This document shows positions 7,096 to 19,027 of a DNA stretch of 64,000 bases, piece after piece. Numbering within the stretch: position 1 is the stretch's first letter; each line of letters starts with the position of its first letter. Position numbers and translations under genes: made by a program. The notes beneath the pieces are model-generated. The model was not told where the DNA came from and made no database searches. It worked only from the letters and a program-made list of their open reading frames with translations. The DNA lies in contig MKST01000007.1 of assembly GCA_001897355.1 (NCBI GenBank), positions 1 through 64,000 on the forward strand. The letters are read 5' to 3'. This stretch comes from Solirubrobacterales bacterium 67-14 (GTDB lineage Bacteria > Actinomycetota > Thermoleophilia > Solirubrobacterales > 70-9).

Positions 7096-9203
7096 TTGTC
7101 GGGGGTGAAGGCCCGGGTGGACCGGGCCATGCCAAGCATCTGGTCATTGGTCAAGCCAAGCAGCAGCGAATTGGCGATCCAATACACATTGTCGCCGTCG
7201 GTCCACGAGATCAGTTTGATCCTGTCGCCCTCGGGATAGACCTGGAACTTGCGATCGCCCATCTCAACCTCGTCGTGCGGGGCATCGAGAATGGGCGGAT
7301 TGGTCCAGCCACGGATGCCCTGCAGGCCGAAGTACTGCAGTCCGCCGTCCAGCGTCGCCTCCACCACCATGCGGTATGCGCCGTACACGTTCTTGTCCGG
7401 GTCGCGGGTGTGGTAGACGCGGCTCTGGCCGTCGGCGTAGGTCGCGCCGGAAGGCAGGCGTTTGGGGTAGTAGACCGGGAAGTCGGTTCGGGTGATCTCG
7501 CTGTCCAGCGCTTGCGCCACCGAGAGTCCGCTGCTGGCGGCGTCGACGAGCTGGTCGTCGTCCTTGCTCGGAATGGGGGTGGTCGACTTCTGACGCGCCT
7601 TGGCCGCCTTCTTCTCCTGTTTCTTCTCGGCTTTCTTGCGAGCCGGGTTGTTGGCTCCGTCGCCCTCGTCCATGGAACCGACCGGGCCGGGCTGGTCCTC
7701 GAAGCCGAGGAACTTGTTGACCGCAGCCTGGATCGCCTCCGGAGTGGCCTCGACATAGGAGATCCCGCCGATCATGGCGTCGGTGGCCGGGAAGGTGACT
7801 TCGGTCACGGCTGCGCCTCGCGAATCGAGCAGGAGCTTGAGCAACGAAAAGACATCCTTGGTGTCGCCGGATTGACCGATGTCCGTGGTCACGTTGTCCA
7901 CGAAGGCCTTGAGCAGCTCCTTGCGCTGGGTGACCAGCTCACCGAAGCTGAGCCGGTTGCGCACCTCGCCGATCAGATCCTGCTGGCGAGCGGCCCGGAC
8001 CAAGTCCGAGTCGGTGTGGCGGTAACGGGCGAACTCGAGCGCATTGGTGCCGCAGAGCTTCTGGTAGCCGGCCTTGATGTCGATCGTCGCGTACTGCTCG
8101 GAGACCGACAGCCCGGCGTTGTCGTTGAAGTAGTGGCGGTCGACGTCCACGTATACACAGTGGATCGCGTCGATCACGTCCGCGAAGCCCTGGAAGTCGA
8201 CGTTTATGTAGTGGTTGATGTCCAGGCCGGTGATCGATTTGATCGTCTTCAACGTCAGTTCCGTGCCGCCGTAGGTGAAGGCGGCGTTGAACTTGTCGAT
8301 TCCGACCCCCGGGATCTCGACGCGCAGATCGCGGGGGATCGAGAGCATCGCGATCTGGTTGGTCTCGGGATCGAGCCGGACCAGCAGGGTGGTGTCGGAC
8401 CGGCCCGGGTCTCCTTCCGTGTCTCCGCCACCGGTGCGGACGTCGGAGCCGATGATCGCGATCGTCTGCGGTCCGTCGTCGGCCTTGAGGATGCCGGCCG
8501 GAAGCTTGGGCTGGCCCGGCTTGTGGAGGTCCTTCACGACCTGGTTGACGATGTGCATCACCGACGCCTGGGTCGCGGTGGCGAACGAGCCGATGATCAA
8601 CACCACGGCGAGCAGGAAGCGCCACCAGTAGCGCGGGCGTTTGGCCGGCTGGTCGAAATCACCACCGGCCGGGGGCCGAGGCGGGTCCCAGGCCCGGCCG
8701 GTGCGACGCGAGTACTCGATCGCGTCGTGTACCTCGCTGCGGGCCGCGGCCTGGAGCACCGCGGTCTGTTCGGCGGTGATGTCGGTCTCGGACGGGGGCT
8801 CCCATTCGTGGGTGCCGGTGGCGGGTTCTTCACCGGTCAGCGGCTCCTCGCCGGTCACCGGGTGCTCGCCGGTCGAGTCTGAGGGGGCGGCCGCCGGCCC
8901 GGCCGGGGGTTCGCTCTCGGCCGCAGGTTCGGGCGCAGCCGGCGCCTCGGCTTGGCCCGCGTCGTCGGAGACTACGCTCTCGGAACTCTCCAGCAAGGCA
9001 GCGCGGAAGACCGGGTCGAGGTCGGGAATGTCGCCTTCCTCGACCCTGGCTTCGAAGGCGAAAAGCTCTTCGGTCGGCGGCTCCACGTACTCGCCGGCCG
9101 GCGGGTCGGCGGAGGCGTCACCGGCAGGCGGCTTCGCCTCGGTCCCGGGATCCTCGGCCGGCCGTTCTTCCTGTTCGTCGAAGTCCTTGGGCTCATCGGT
9201 CAT
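7092..9203 (-). CDS. LytR-CpsA-Psr (LCP) family glycopolymer ligase with long acidic cytoplasmic region
   Basis: LCP enzymes transfer undecaprenyl-linked glycopolymers to peptidoglycan outside the membrane. This 703-residue protein has a disordered acidic N-terminal region (residues 1-190, with PVTGEEPLTGEEPATG repeats near 117-130), one membrane segment (about 194-214, after basic KRPRYWWR), then the LCP domain with SDTTLLVRLDP, SIPRDLRVEIPG and the conserved ARYRHTDSD arginines and aspartates. A C-terminal extension of about 200 residues contains a KKAEKKQEKK basic stretch and an extra domain. AGGAGGGGG precedes the ATG. As first gene of the UDP-sugar operon it probably attaches the polysaccharide built from its products. 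Confidence 0.92.
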   Translation of the reverse strand: MTDEPKDFDEQEERPAEDPGTEAKPPAGDASADPPAGEYVEPPTEELFAFEARVEEGDIPDLDPVFRAALLESSESVVSDDAGQAEAPAAPEPAAESEPPAGPAAAPSDSTGEHPVTGEEPLTGEEPATGTHEWEPPSETDITAEQTAVLQAAARSEVHDAIEYSRRTGRAWDPPRPPAGGDFDQPAKRPRYWWRFLLAVVLIIGSFATATQASVMHIVNQVVKDLHKPGQPKLPAGILKADDGPQTIAIIGSDVRTGGGDTEGDPGRSDTTLLVRLDPETNQIAMLSIPRDLRVEIPGVGIDKFNAAFTYGGTELTLKTIKSITGLDINHYINVDFQGFADVIDAIHCVYVDVDRHYFNDNAGLSVSEQYATIDIKAGYQKLCGTNALEFARYRHTDSDLVRAARQQDLIGEVRNRLSFGELVTQRKELLKAFVDNVTTDIGQSGDTKDVFSLLKLLLDSRGAAVTEVTFPATDAMIGGISYVEATPEAIQAAVNKFLGFEDQPGPVGSMDEGDGANNPARKKAEKKQEKKAAKARQKSTTPIPSKDDDQLVDAASSGLSVAQALDSEITRTDFPVYYPKRLPSGATYADGQSRVYHTRDPDKNVYGAYRMVVEATLDGGLQYFGLQGIRGWTNPPILDAPHDEVEMGDRKFQVYPEGDRIKLISWTDGDNVYWIANSLLLGLTNDQMLGMARSTRAFTPDK

Positions 9204-9207
9204 CGGG

Positions 9208-10311
9208 TCACCCCCTCCTGGCCGAGCGTTCGAGGAACTCCCGCAACGCCGAACGGTAGGCGATCAGCGAGGGGACCGAAACCCATTCCTCGGGGCCGTG
9301 ATGGCCCGAGCCGACCGGACCGAACTCGACCGCCGGAATGCCCGCCCGGATGAACGAGACCGCATCCGAGGCGCCGTCCCGGCCGACCGAAAGCGACGGA
9401 CCTTCGTGGTGGTCGGAGGCAGCCGAGGTCAGCGCCCTGATCCAGGGCGAGTCGGTGCCGCCGCCGCTGACCGGCGGCAACTCGATGATCGTCTCGATCC
9501 GGGCAGGGCCGAGCCCCTCGATCTGCTCGCGGATCTGGGCTGGGTCCTGATGTGGCAGGTAGCGGATGTCTACGTCTATCGCGCAAGAGTCGGGAACCTT
9601 GTTGAGCGCGTCGCCACCCCAAATCCGGCCGAGATTTATCGAGGGGCGGTCGAAGAGCTCGGAGCTTTCTCTCGCAAAGGGTAGTGATTCCACCCCACGG
9701 AACATGTCAACGGCACGCAAAACCGCGTTGTCGCCCAGCCAGGGCGTGGATCCGTGGGCGGCCCGGCCCGCGACGGTCAGTCGCAGAGCCAAAACCCCCT
9801 TCGCCGCGACTCCCACATGCATGTCGGTCGGCTCACCGGTGATCGCAAAGTCCCCAGAGAGGCCCATTCCCTCGCCCGGCGCGGTCCGCACGAGGTAGTT
9901 GCTGCCTCGATTCTCGGCTTCTTCGGACTCCTCATCGGAGACGATGCCGAGCACCACACGAACCCCGGGGACCGGGTCATCCTCGTTCGGCAGGGCGAGC
10001 ATCATCGCGGCCAAGGCGGCCTTCATGTCATAGGCGCCACGGCCGACCAGGCGATCGCCTTCGAGCCGCGCTTCGAACTGGCCGGCTTCAGCCGGAACCA
10101 CATCGATGTGGCCGTGCAGGATGACCGTCGGATCACCCGGATCCCCATGCGCCGCGGTGATCACGGGAAGCCCACGGCAAACACCCTGCTCGGTCTCCAC
10201 CCCACGACTGTCCAGCCACCCCTTGACGAACCCGGCAGCCTCATGCACCCCATCTTCCGACGAGGTGTCATAAGAGATCAGCTGCTCGGCAAGACCGAGG
10301 AGTTCATCCAT
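9208..10311 (-). CDS. M20-family metallopeptidase (ArgE/DapE type)
   Basis: Di-zinc amidohydrolase of the acetylornithine deacetylase/succinyl-diaminopimelate desuccinylase/CPG2 family, cytoplasmic. The 367-residue protein shows HGHIDVVP (H68, D70), GRGAYDMK (D95 bridging metal), SDEESEE (acid pair) and a C-terminal metal histidine in GSGHHGPEEWV; a lid domain lies between (about residues 165-275, VAAKGVLALRLTVAG, RAAHGS). The substrate (N-acetylornithine, N-succinyl-diaminopimelate or a dipeptide) cannot be assigned. It lies 4 bases before the LCP gene, so the two may share a transcript; no biosynthetic partners are adjacent. Confidence 0.85.
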   Translation of the reverse strand: MDELLGLAEQLISYDTSSEDGVHEAAGFVKGWLDSRGVETEQGVCRGLPVITAAHGDPGDPTVILHGHIDVVPAEAGQFEARLEGDRLVGRGAYDMKAALAAMMLALPNEDDPVPGVRVVLGIVSDEESEEAENRGSNYLVRTAPGEGMGLSGDFAITGEPTDMHVGVAAKGVLALRLTVAGRAAHGSTPWLGDNAVLRAVDMFRGVESLPFARESSELFDRPSINLGRIWGGDALNKVPDSCAIDVDIRYLPHQDPAQIREQIEGLGPARIETIIELPPVSGGGTDSPWIRALTSAASDHHEGPSLSVGRDGASDAVSFIRAGIPAVEFGPVGSGHHGPEEWVSVPSLIAYRSALREFLERSARRG

Positions 10312-10351
10312 CGGGGAAGGGTATTAGGAAACCGGCACCCAGGTTGGTGTA

Positions 10352-10376
10352 GCCGCGGGTTCGGGTGACCCGCGGC
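10352..10376 (-). terminator. 9-bp GC stem-loop after the atp operon
   Basis: GCCGCGGGT (10352-10360) pairs with ACCCGCGGC (10368-10376), starting 6 bases past the atpC stop on the minus strand. There is no U-tract, so termination may need other factors, or the hairpin may protect the mRNA end. Confidence 0.5.
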
Positions 10377-10381
10377 GTGAC

Positions 10382-10795
10382 TTAAGAATTCGCGATGCTA
10401 AGAAAGGCTTCGACGCGTTCGAGGTCGCGCTCGGCGACCTCGCGGGCGGCCTCGCCCGTGGAATCGTCGGCAAGGCGGGCTTCGGCGTCGGTCTTCTGCT
10501 CTTCCAGGGCCGCCGTGTCGAGACGGGAAGGCTCGATCGCTTCTTCCAACAGCACCTGGGCGTTATTGGCGAAGACCTGCAGCATGCCATGGGACTGGGC
10601 CCACTCCTTGGTCTCCGAATCGGAGACCTTGAGGCGCAGCAGGGTCGGCTTGAGCGCGGCGAGGACCGGCACGTGGCGGGCCAGGATGCCGATCTCGCCG
10701 GTGACGGTCCGGGTCGAGAGCTGGACCACCTCGCCGTTGAAGACCTCACCCTCAGGGGTGAGGACCTCAACCGTGAATGTGCTTTCGCCTGACAA
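10382..10795 (-). CDS. atpC: ATP synthase epsilon subunit
   Basis: Central-stalk subunit that couples rotation to the beta subunits and inhibits ATP hydrolysis. The 137-residue protein has the N-terminal beta-sandwich (TFTVEVLTPEGEVFNGEV, GEIGILARHVPVLAAL) and a C-terminal helical hairpin (about residues 88-137). It is the last gene of the operon, 14 bases after atpD. Length and motifs are normal. Confidence 0.96.
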   Translation of the reverse strand: MSGESTFTVEVLTPEGEVFNGEVVQLSTRTVTGEIGILARHVPVLAALKPTLLRLKVSDSETKEWAQSHGMLQVFANNAQVLLEEAIEPSRLDTAALEEQKTDAEARLADDSTGEAAREVAERDLERVEAFLSIANS

Positions 10796-10809
10796 CTTCC
10801 TAGAAGCCC

Positions 10810-12261
<1,452 letters not shown>

Positions 12262-13182
12262 TTAGCCGAGCGCCTCCGCGCCGCCTACGACTTCCAGAAT
12301 TTCCTGTGTGATCTCGGCCTGACGGACCCGGTTCATCTCCAGGGTCAGGTCGTCGATCATGGTTTCCGCGTTCTCGGCCGCGCTGCGCATGGCCGTCATC
12401 CGGGCTCCGAGTTCGGACGCTGCCGATTCGAGCAGGTTGCGGTAAAGCGAAGTGTTCACGTAATCGGGGATCACGGTGGCCAGCAGCTGCTCAGCCTCCG
12501 GTTCGTACTCCCAGGAGGCTCGGGCGTGGGCTTCGGCCAGTTCGCCGGTGAGCTCCTCCCCGCTCTCTTCCTCGGCGCCCTCGCCGATGACTTCCGCTTC
12601 CTGGACCGGAAGCAGGACCAGACGCTGCACGTACTGGGTCAGCGGCGAGACGTAACGGTTGTAGATGACCTCGACCCGGTCCACTTCACCGTCCACGTAG
12701 GCCGAGGCAAGCGCCTCGCCGATTTCGCGGGCGTCCGAGAAGGCCGGACGATCGGTGAAGCCGGTCCACGACTTCTGCGGCTCGGCCTTGCGGAAGGTCA
12801 GGGCGCCGTCACCGCGACGGCCGACCGCGTAGAAGATGGTCTCGATGCCTTCGGACTTCAGCTCGTCACGGCGGTTGAGGCCGTCACGGAGGATGTTGGC
12901 GTTGAAGGCACCGGCCAGTCCACGGTCACCGGTGACCAGCAGCAGGGCGACGCGCTTGACGTCTTCCCGCTGCTCGAGGATCGGCAGCTGGTTGACCGCC
13001 CCGGCCTCGGCGGCGGCGCGCTGGGTCATGCGCCGCATCGCCTGGGCGTAGGGCCGCAGGTGCTCGATCCGCGTCTCCGCCCGACGCAGCCGGGCGGCAG
13101 CCACCATCTCCATCGCGCGCGTGATCTGGCGGATGTTCTTGACGCTGGTGATCTGGTTTGTGACTTCTTTGCGGTTGGCCAT
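12262..13182 (-). CDS. atpG: ATP synthase gamma subunit
   Basis: Rotor shaft of F1. The 306-residue protein starts MANRKEVTNQITSVKNIRQI (the conserved N-terminal coiled-coil helix) and ends in the partner helix (MIDDLTLEMNRVRQAEIT), with GDRGLAGAFN in between. An acidic insertion (GEGAEEESGEELTGELAE, about residues 205-222) is larger than in most bacteria and resembles insertions known in actinobacterial gamma subunits. It lies between atpA and atpD as usual. Confidence 0.97.
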   Translation of the reverse strand: MANRKEVTNQITSVKNIRQITRAMEMVAAARLRRAETRIEHLRPYAQAMRRMTQRAAAEAGAVNQLPILEQREDVKRVALLLVTGDRGLAGAFNANILRDGLNRRDELKSEGIETIFYAVGRRGDGALTFRKAEPQKSWTGFTDRPAFSDAREIGEALASAYVDGEVDRVEVIYNRYVSPLTQYVQRLVLLPVQEAEVIGEGAEEESGEELTGELAEAHARASWEYEPEAEQLLATVIPDYVNTSLYRNLLESAASELGARMTAMRSAAENAETMIDDLTLEMNRVRQAEITQEILEVVGGAEALG

Positions 13183-13222
13183 TCGGGATCCTTGCCTTAC
13201 GACGAGTGAGGTCGTCTACTGC

Positions 13223-14860
<1,638 letters not shown>

Positions 14861-14877
14861 CTCGGTCCAAATCCTCC

Positions 14878-15411
14878 TTAGGCCGCCTGAGCCACGCTCT
14901 GGCGGAGTTTCTCCAAGTTGTTGCGAATGCTGCTGTCGAGAACCATGTTCCCGACCTGAAGTACGAGCCCGCCGATGATCTTCTCGTCGACTTGGCTGGT
15001 CAGGTCCACCTGCTTGCCGGTCTGCTTCTCGACCGCGCTGGCGACTTCCTGGGCGACCGCGGGATCGAGTTCGACCGCACTGGTGACGGTCACTTCGATC
15101 CGGTCGTTTTCCTTCTTCCAGAGCTCGTCGAAATTCTGTCGGATGCGGAAGATGGCCGGCATCCGGTGCTTCTCGATCAACAGCTCGAGGAAGTTGCGAA
15201 CCTCGGGGTTCGCCCCCTCGACCGCCTTGTGGAGGCCGTCGAGCTTCTCCTGCGAGGAGAAGGAGGGGCTGAAAAAGAACACCGCGAGTTCACGATTTCC
15301 TTCCAGGGCATCACTGAACTGGGCAAGCTGCGCCTGCACCTCGTCCAGTTCGCCCTTCTCCTTGGCTACGCCAAAGAGGGACTCGGCATATACCCGAGCC
15401 AGTTCTTCCAT
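14878..15411 (-). CDS. atpH: ATP synthase delta subunit
   Basis: Peripheral-stalk cap that connects F1 to subunit b. The 177-residue protein starts [20 protein letters not shown] and ends in the conserved [23 protein letters not shown] stretch with LRQSV near the end. Its start codon shares one base with the atpF stop region, giving coupled translation. Normal length; no fusion to subunit b as occurs in mycobacteria. Confidence 0.95.
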   Translation of the reverse strand: MEELARVYAESLFGVAKEKGELDEVQAQLAQFSDALEGNRELAVFFFSPSFSSQEKLDGLHKAVEGANPEVRNFLELLIEKHRMPAIFRIRQNFDELWKKENDRIEVTVTSAVELDPAVAQEVASAVEKQTGKQVDLTSQVDEKIIGGLVLQVGNMVLDSSIRNNLEKLRQSVAQAA

Positions 15412-16001
15412 CAGTTGTTCCGTTCCTCGCCGGCCAGGGCCGAGAAGTCGACCTCGCGCAGCGCGTCTTCGACCAGCTCCTTGTGGGCTTGGTCGTCGAG
15501 CGACTTGCGGGTCACCTGCTCGGTAGCCAGGATGGTCAGGTTGGCGACTTCCTTGCGGATGTCGTCGAGCGCCCTGGTCTTCTCCGCCTCGATGTCCTTA
15601 CGGGCGGCATCGACCAGTTCCTCGCGCTTGGCCTGGCCCTCGGCGGTCGCCTCGGACTTGGTGTTCTCGGCGGCCTTGCGGGCCTTGGTGACGATCTCGT
15701 CGGCCTGCTCGCGAGCCTCGGTCAGGCGCTGGCGGTAATCGGCCAGCAGCTTGTCCGACTCTTCCTTCTGCTTCTCGGCGGCCTCGATGCTTTCGCGGAT
15801 CGTCGCCGCGCGCTTGTCGAGCGCCTCGCCGATCAGCGGGAAGGCGAACTTCTTCAGCACCCAGAAGGTGAAGCCGAAGAGCACCAGGGTCCAGATCATC
15901 AGACCCAGGCCCGGCGTCACCAGGAAGCTGCCGCCCTCTTCCTCAGCCGCTTCGGCTGCCAGCGGCAGCGCGGCCACGATATGTGAGAGAACAGGCTCCA
16001 C
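15411..16001 (-). CDS. atpF: ATP synthase b subunit
   Basis: Peripheral stalk of Fo. The 196-residue protein has one N-terminal membrane helix (about residues 32-50, LGLMIWTLVLFGFTFWVL) followed by a long charged helix (residues 60-190) typical of the b dimer. It lies 6 bases after atpE. The pre-membrane segment is longer and acidic (AAEAAEEEGG), a common feature in Actinobacteria. Confidence 0.95.
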   Translation of the reverse strand: MEPVLSHIVAALPLAAEAAEEEGGSFLVTPGLGLMIWTLVLFGFTFWVLKKFAFPLIGEALDKRAATIRESIEAAEKQKEESDKLLADYRQRLTEAREQADEIVTKARKAAENTKSEATAEGQAKREELVDAARKDIEAEKTRALDDIRKEVANLTILATEQVTRKSLDDQAHKELVEDALREVDFSALAGEERNN

Positions 16002-16007
16002 GGCGGC

Positions 16008-16277
16008 CTACAGGAAGAACGCGATCAGCGCGAAGATGAAGGTGTAGAAGGCGACGGCCTCGGTCAGGGCGAAGCCGAGCCAGCGGATCGACTGGAGCTC
16101 GGAAGCGAGCTCGGGCTGGCGGGCGACCGACTCGATCTCCTTGCCGAAGATGAAGCCGATGCCGATGCCGGCGCCGATCGAACCGAGTCCGGCGCCAACG
16201 CCGAGGGCGATCGCCTTGCCGGCGTCGGTGACGTCACCGGTGACTTCGGCGAGGGGCACGATGGAACTGGGATCCAT
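16008..16277 (-). CDS. atpE: ATP synthase c subunit
   Basis: Proteolipid of the Fo rotor ring. The 89 residues form two membrane helices joined by the polar loop RQPE (53-56). Helix 1 carries the glycine-rich [14 protein letters not shown] packing motif, helix 2 the ion-carrying glutamate E73 in ALTEAVAFY. The residue after E73 is alanine and no serine/threonine pair is present, so proton rather than sodium coupling is expected. An N-terminal extension of about 15 residues precedes helix 1. Confidence 0.96.
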   Translation of the reverse strand: MDPSSIVPLAEVTGDVTDAGKAIALGVGAGLGSIGAGIGIGFIFGKEIESVARQPELASELQSIRWLGFALTEAVAFYTFIFALIAFFL

Positions 16278-16292
16278 TACAGGGTCTCCTTT

Positions 16293-17252
16293 TTAGTGAC
16301 TTTCGGCGGTTGCTCCGCCGATGTAGATAGCGGTCAGGATGGAAAAGATGAAGGCCTGCAGGGTGGCCACGATGCCGACCTCGAACACGTAGAAGGCGAA
16401 GGCCATCGGGTAGGTCAGGACACCGAGCGCGGCGATGCCGAGCAGGACGGCCAGGCCGCCGCCCATGAAGAGCAGCAGCAGGTGGCCGGCGAGGACGTTG
16501 GCGAAAAGTCGTACGGAGAGCGAGATCAGGCGGACGAAGTGGGAGACCACCTCGATCAGGAAGATCGCCGCCTTGCCGAAGGGGTTCATGTCCTCCAGGC
16601 CGGCGGGCAGCCAACTGGCGAAGTACTTGATCGGGCCCTTGGCCCGGATCCCCTCGACGTGGTACGAGATCCAGACGATCAGGGTCAGGATCAGCGGGAT
16701 CGAGATGTTCGCGGTCGCGGCGTAGAGCGCAAAGGCGGGAACACCGATCCCGAAGATGTCGATCGTCTCATGGGTGTTGGTCGGCAGCGGGATGTAGCCG
16801 AGCATGTTCGAGAAGAAGATGAAGAAGAACAACGCGCCGAGGAACGGGAACCACTTGGTGGCGAGCCGCTCGTCGTCGATGTTGTTCCGGGTGATGTCCG
16901 TCCTGGTCACGTCGTAGGCAACCTCGATCGCGGTCTGGACCCGGTTCGGCTTCTGCTGCATCTTGCGGGCGATCCAGACCATGACGGTGATGGTCAGGAT
17001 CGAAGCCAGGAACAGGTAGAGCACCGCCCGGTTGATCGAGAGGTCGATGCCGGCGAGCTTGATGTTGATCCACGGGTCGAGCTTGAACTCTTCCTGCGGC
17101 TTGAAGGTTTCGTTCTTGCCGTCCGAGCCGAAGATCAGGCCGAAGGCGATCGCGACCGCCAGCCAGATGCCGATGCCGAAGAAGACCTTGGCCTTGGTGC
17201 TGAAGCCCGTCTTCGTATCGGGCATCTGCTCGTGGGTGACGGCTTCGCTCAT
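16293..17252 (-). CDS. atpB: ATP synthase a subunit
   Basis: Membrane stator subunit providing the proton half-channels. The 319-residue protein has 5-6 membrane helices; the essential arginine is R248 in SLSVRLFANVLAGH. The start MSEAVTHEQ was chosen because its ATG overlaps the stop codon of the preceding gene (TGATG); longer in-frame starts would read through that gene. N-terminal soluble part about residues 41-70. First of the core atp genes. Confidence 0.96.
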   Translation of the reverse strand: MSEAVTHEQMPDTKTGFSTKAKVFFGIGIWLAVAIAFGLIFGSDGKNETFKPQEEFKLDPWINIKLAGIDLSINRAVLYLFLASILTITVMVWIARKMQQKPNRVQTAIEVAYDVTRTDITRNNIDDERLATKWFPFLGALFFFIFFSNMLGYIPLPTNTHETIDIFGIGVPAFALYAATANISIPLILTLIVWISYHVEGIRAKGPIKYFASWLPAGLEDMNPFGKAAIFLIEVVSHFVRLISLSVRLFANVLAGHLLLLFMGGGLAVLLGIAALGVLTYPMAFAFYVFEVGIVATLQAFIFSILTAIYIGGATAESH

Positions 17253-17647
17253 CAGGCGGCTTCCTCCGGCTTGTCGGTCTTGCCGAGCAGGAAAGCCAGC
17301 CCGCGTGCGGCGAGGTTCACGGTGAAAAGTACGACCAGCAGCGCCGCCGCGTAAAGGCCGATCTCGCGGTCGATGATGCAGGCGACCAGGACGACGGCGG
17401 CCATCAGCCACGGGCGGACCAGCGAGGTGCCGGCGATCGCCCCCATGGCGCGGGTGCGCTCACCGGCTGCGAGCTGGACCTTCACCTGGTGCTCGGCCCA
17501 GAGCTGGATCCCGCGCTGGGCGAGCCAGACCACGGCGGCCACGGCGTATCCGGCGAGATCGAAGCCGGCAACGACGAAAACGGGAAGCGCCAGGACCAGG
17601 ACGATCAGGTCCAGAAAATTGATTGCGGTCAGGCTGCGGCTACCCAT
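17252..17647 (-). CDS. Small membrane protein in AtpI position
   Basis: A 131-residue, roughly four-helix membrane protein directly before atpB with a 1-base overlap, the place usually taken by atpI (assembly factor of the c-ring). Hydrophobic segments lie near residues 10-30, 35-52, 78-95 and 100-120. Sequence similarity to AtpI is not obvious to me, so the assignment rests on position and topology. ATG at 17647 is preceded by GAGGGGGAC; a further in-frame start 13 codons upstream has no such site. A possible -10 box TATAGT lies at 17696-17701. Confidence 0.7.
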   Translation of the reverse strand: MGSRSLTAINFLDLIVLVLALPVFVVAGFDLAGYAVAAVVWLAQRGIQLWAEHQVKVQLAAGERTRAMGAIAGTSLVRPWLMAAVVLVACIIDREIGLYAAALLVVLFTVNLAARGLAFLLGKTDKPEEAA

Positions 17648-17797
17648 GTCCCCCTCGAGGGAAGTCTTTGCGGCATACGTCGTCAAGGGACGGCGACTAT
17701 ATCCCAGAAAGGGGGGTCGGCGCGGTGCGACCCGGCAAAGTGACAGGTGCCACTATCCGTTTATCCAAGCCGAAAACGCCGCCTCGCGCTTTCTTGA

Positions 17798-18883
17798 TCA
17801 ATCTTCTCCATTTTGTTCGCCCGGCCAGCGTGGCCGCTTGATGATTTCCAGCACGAAGGCGAGGTACACGGTGACCGCCAGCGCGGCCAGCAAAACGGCC
17901 ACCATGATCGCGGTCCAGAGCGGCTTGAAGTTGCCCCGGTCGTCGCTGTACGGCACGAAGCGGAGCGCCAGCGCCAGCAAGGCCAGGACCAGCGACCAGC
18001 TGTAGAGGTAGAGCAGCGTACGGCGTTGGGAGAAGCCGATGTTGGCCATCCGGTGGTGGAAGTGCCAGCGGTCGGCCTGGAAGATCGGCTGGCGGTACTT
18101 GAGCCGCTTGGCGACCACGAAGGCGGTGTCGAAGAGCGGCACGGCGAGGATGACCAGCGGGAAGACCAGGGCGATCACCGCGTTGGTCTTCAGCGCACCC
18201 TGCACCGAGGCGACCGCGATCATGTACCCCAGCAGGTTCGAGCCGGTGTCCCCCATGAAGCTCGAGGCCGGCGGGAAGCCGTAGCGGAGGAAGCCGAGCG
18301 CCCCGCCCGCGGTCAGCGCCGCCAGCGCCCCCGCCTCGTAACGTTCCAGCGAGACCGCGATGATCGCCATCGCCGCACAGGCGATCGCGCAGAAGCCCGC
18401 GGCCAGACCGTCGATGCCGTCGATCAGGTTGATGATGTTCATGACCAGGGCGATCCCGATCACGGTCAACGGGTAGGCGACCCAGCCCAGCTCGGTTCCG
18501 CCGAGGAAGGGGATGGTCAGGTTGGCGGGGTAGACGCCGCCGACCACCGGGATGGTCGCCGCCCCCAGCTGGCCGAGCAGCTTCAGCCACGGCGGCAGGT
18601 CGAAAATGTCGTCGAGCGCGCCGATCATCGCCACGACGGCGGCGCCCAGCAGGATGCTCAGCGTCTCGGTGTCGATCGGCAGCCAGACCCAGCCCGCCAC
18701 CTGAATCCCGATCAGGATCGCCAGCCCCGACATGCGCGGGGTCGGAGCGGTGTGCTGGCTGCGGGGACCGGGCTCGTCGATCGCCCCCGCCCAGCGGGCC
18801 AGTCGCTCAGCCGGCCGCACCATGAGCAGGGTGACCAGAGCCGCCGTGAGGAACGCCCAGACGGCATCGATCCCTTCGACCAT
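17798..18883 (-). CDS. MraY/WecA-family glycosyl-1-phosphate transferase
   Basis: Polytopic enzyme that transfers a sugar-1-phosphate (probably GlcNAc-1-P) from a UDP-sugar to undecaprenyl (or decaprenyl) phosphate, starting a cell-wall glycopolymer. About 10-11 membrane helices in 361 residues. Motifs: HTAPTPRMSG after the first helix, the aspartates of NLIDGIDGLAAG, MGDTGSNLLG, and the cytoplasmic histidine loop DRWHFHHRMAN. These fit WecA/TagO rather than MraY. It precedes the atp operon, a normal actinobacterial arrangement. The start at 18883 lies inside an inverted repeat and lacks a Shine-Dalgarno site; a TTG upstream would translate the intergenic repeat and is less likely. Confidence 0.88.
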   Translation of the reverse strand: MVEGIDAVWAFLTAALVTLLMVRPAERLARWAGAIDEPGPRSQHTAPTPRMSGLAILIGIQVAGWVWLPIDTETLSILLGAAVVAMIGALDDIFDLPPWLKLLGQLGAATIPVVGGVYPANLTIPFLGGTELGWVAYPLTVIGIALVMNIINLIDGIDGLAAGFCAIACAAMAIIAVSLERYEAGALAALTAGGALGFLRYGFPPASSFMGDTGSNLLGYMIAVASVQGALKTNAVIALVFPLVILAVPLFDTAFVVAKRLKYRQPIFQADRWHFHHRMANIGFSQRRTLLYLYSWSLVLALLALALRFVPYSDDRGNFKPLWTAIMVAVLLAALAVTVYLAFVLEIIKRPRWPGEQNGED

Positions 18884-18903
18884 GTGCGAAAGATTCGCAC
18901 ATG
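18881..18903. promoter_or_regulatory. Perfect 10-bp inverted repeat covering the WecA-like start codon
   Basis: CATGTGCGAA (18881-18890) and TTCGCACATG (18894-18903), spacer AGA. The left arm contains the ATG of the transferase gene. It could be a protein-binding operator at the transcription start, or an mRNA hairpin masking the start codon. Repeat copy B begins 9 bases further upstream. Confidence 0.5.
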
Positions 18904-18911
18904 ATCGAGGA

Positions 18912-18992
18912 CAAGTAAGTCGGGCGGGGTCCAACCCGCCCTCCCAGTAGAACCCGCCGGCCCACAGAAACGATGGATGGATGGGCCCGCTC
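18912..18992 (+). repeat. Dispersed 3'-end palindromic repeat, copy B
   Basis: Reads CAAGTAAGTCGGGCGGGG on the plus strand; hairpin 1 GGGCGGG/CCCGCCC with loop GTCCAA, hairpin 2 GCCGGCCCA/TGGGCCCGC with one mismatch and an ATGGATGGA loop. It lies between the DUF354 stop and the WecA-like start, both on the minus strand. This is the only copy not at a convergent or immediate 3' end in its GTCGGG-first orientation. Confidence 0.85.
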
Positions 18993-19027
18993 CGTCCGCG
19001 GCAGCACCAACCAGGCTTCGGTGCTTC

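Noticed and set aside
8820-8875. Possible CRISPR-like or tandem DNA repeat
   Set aside because: It is a short codon-level repeat encoding the TGEEP units of the LCP protein tail, with no spacers.
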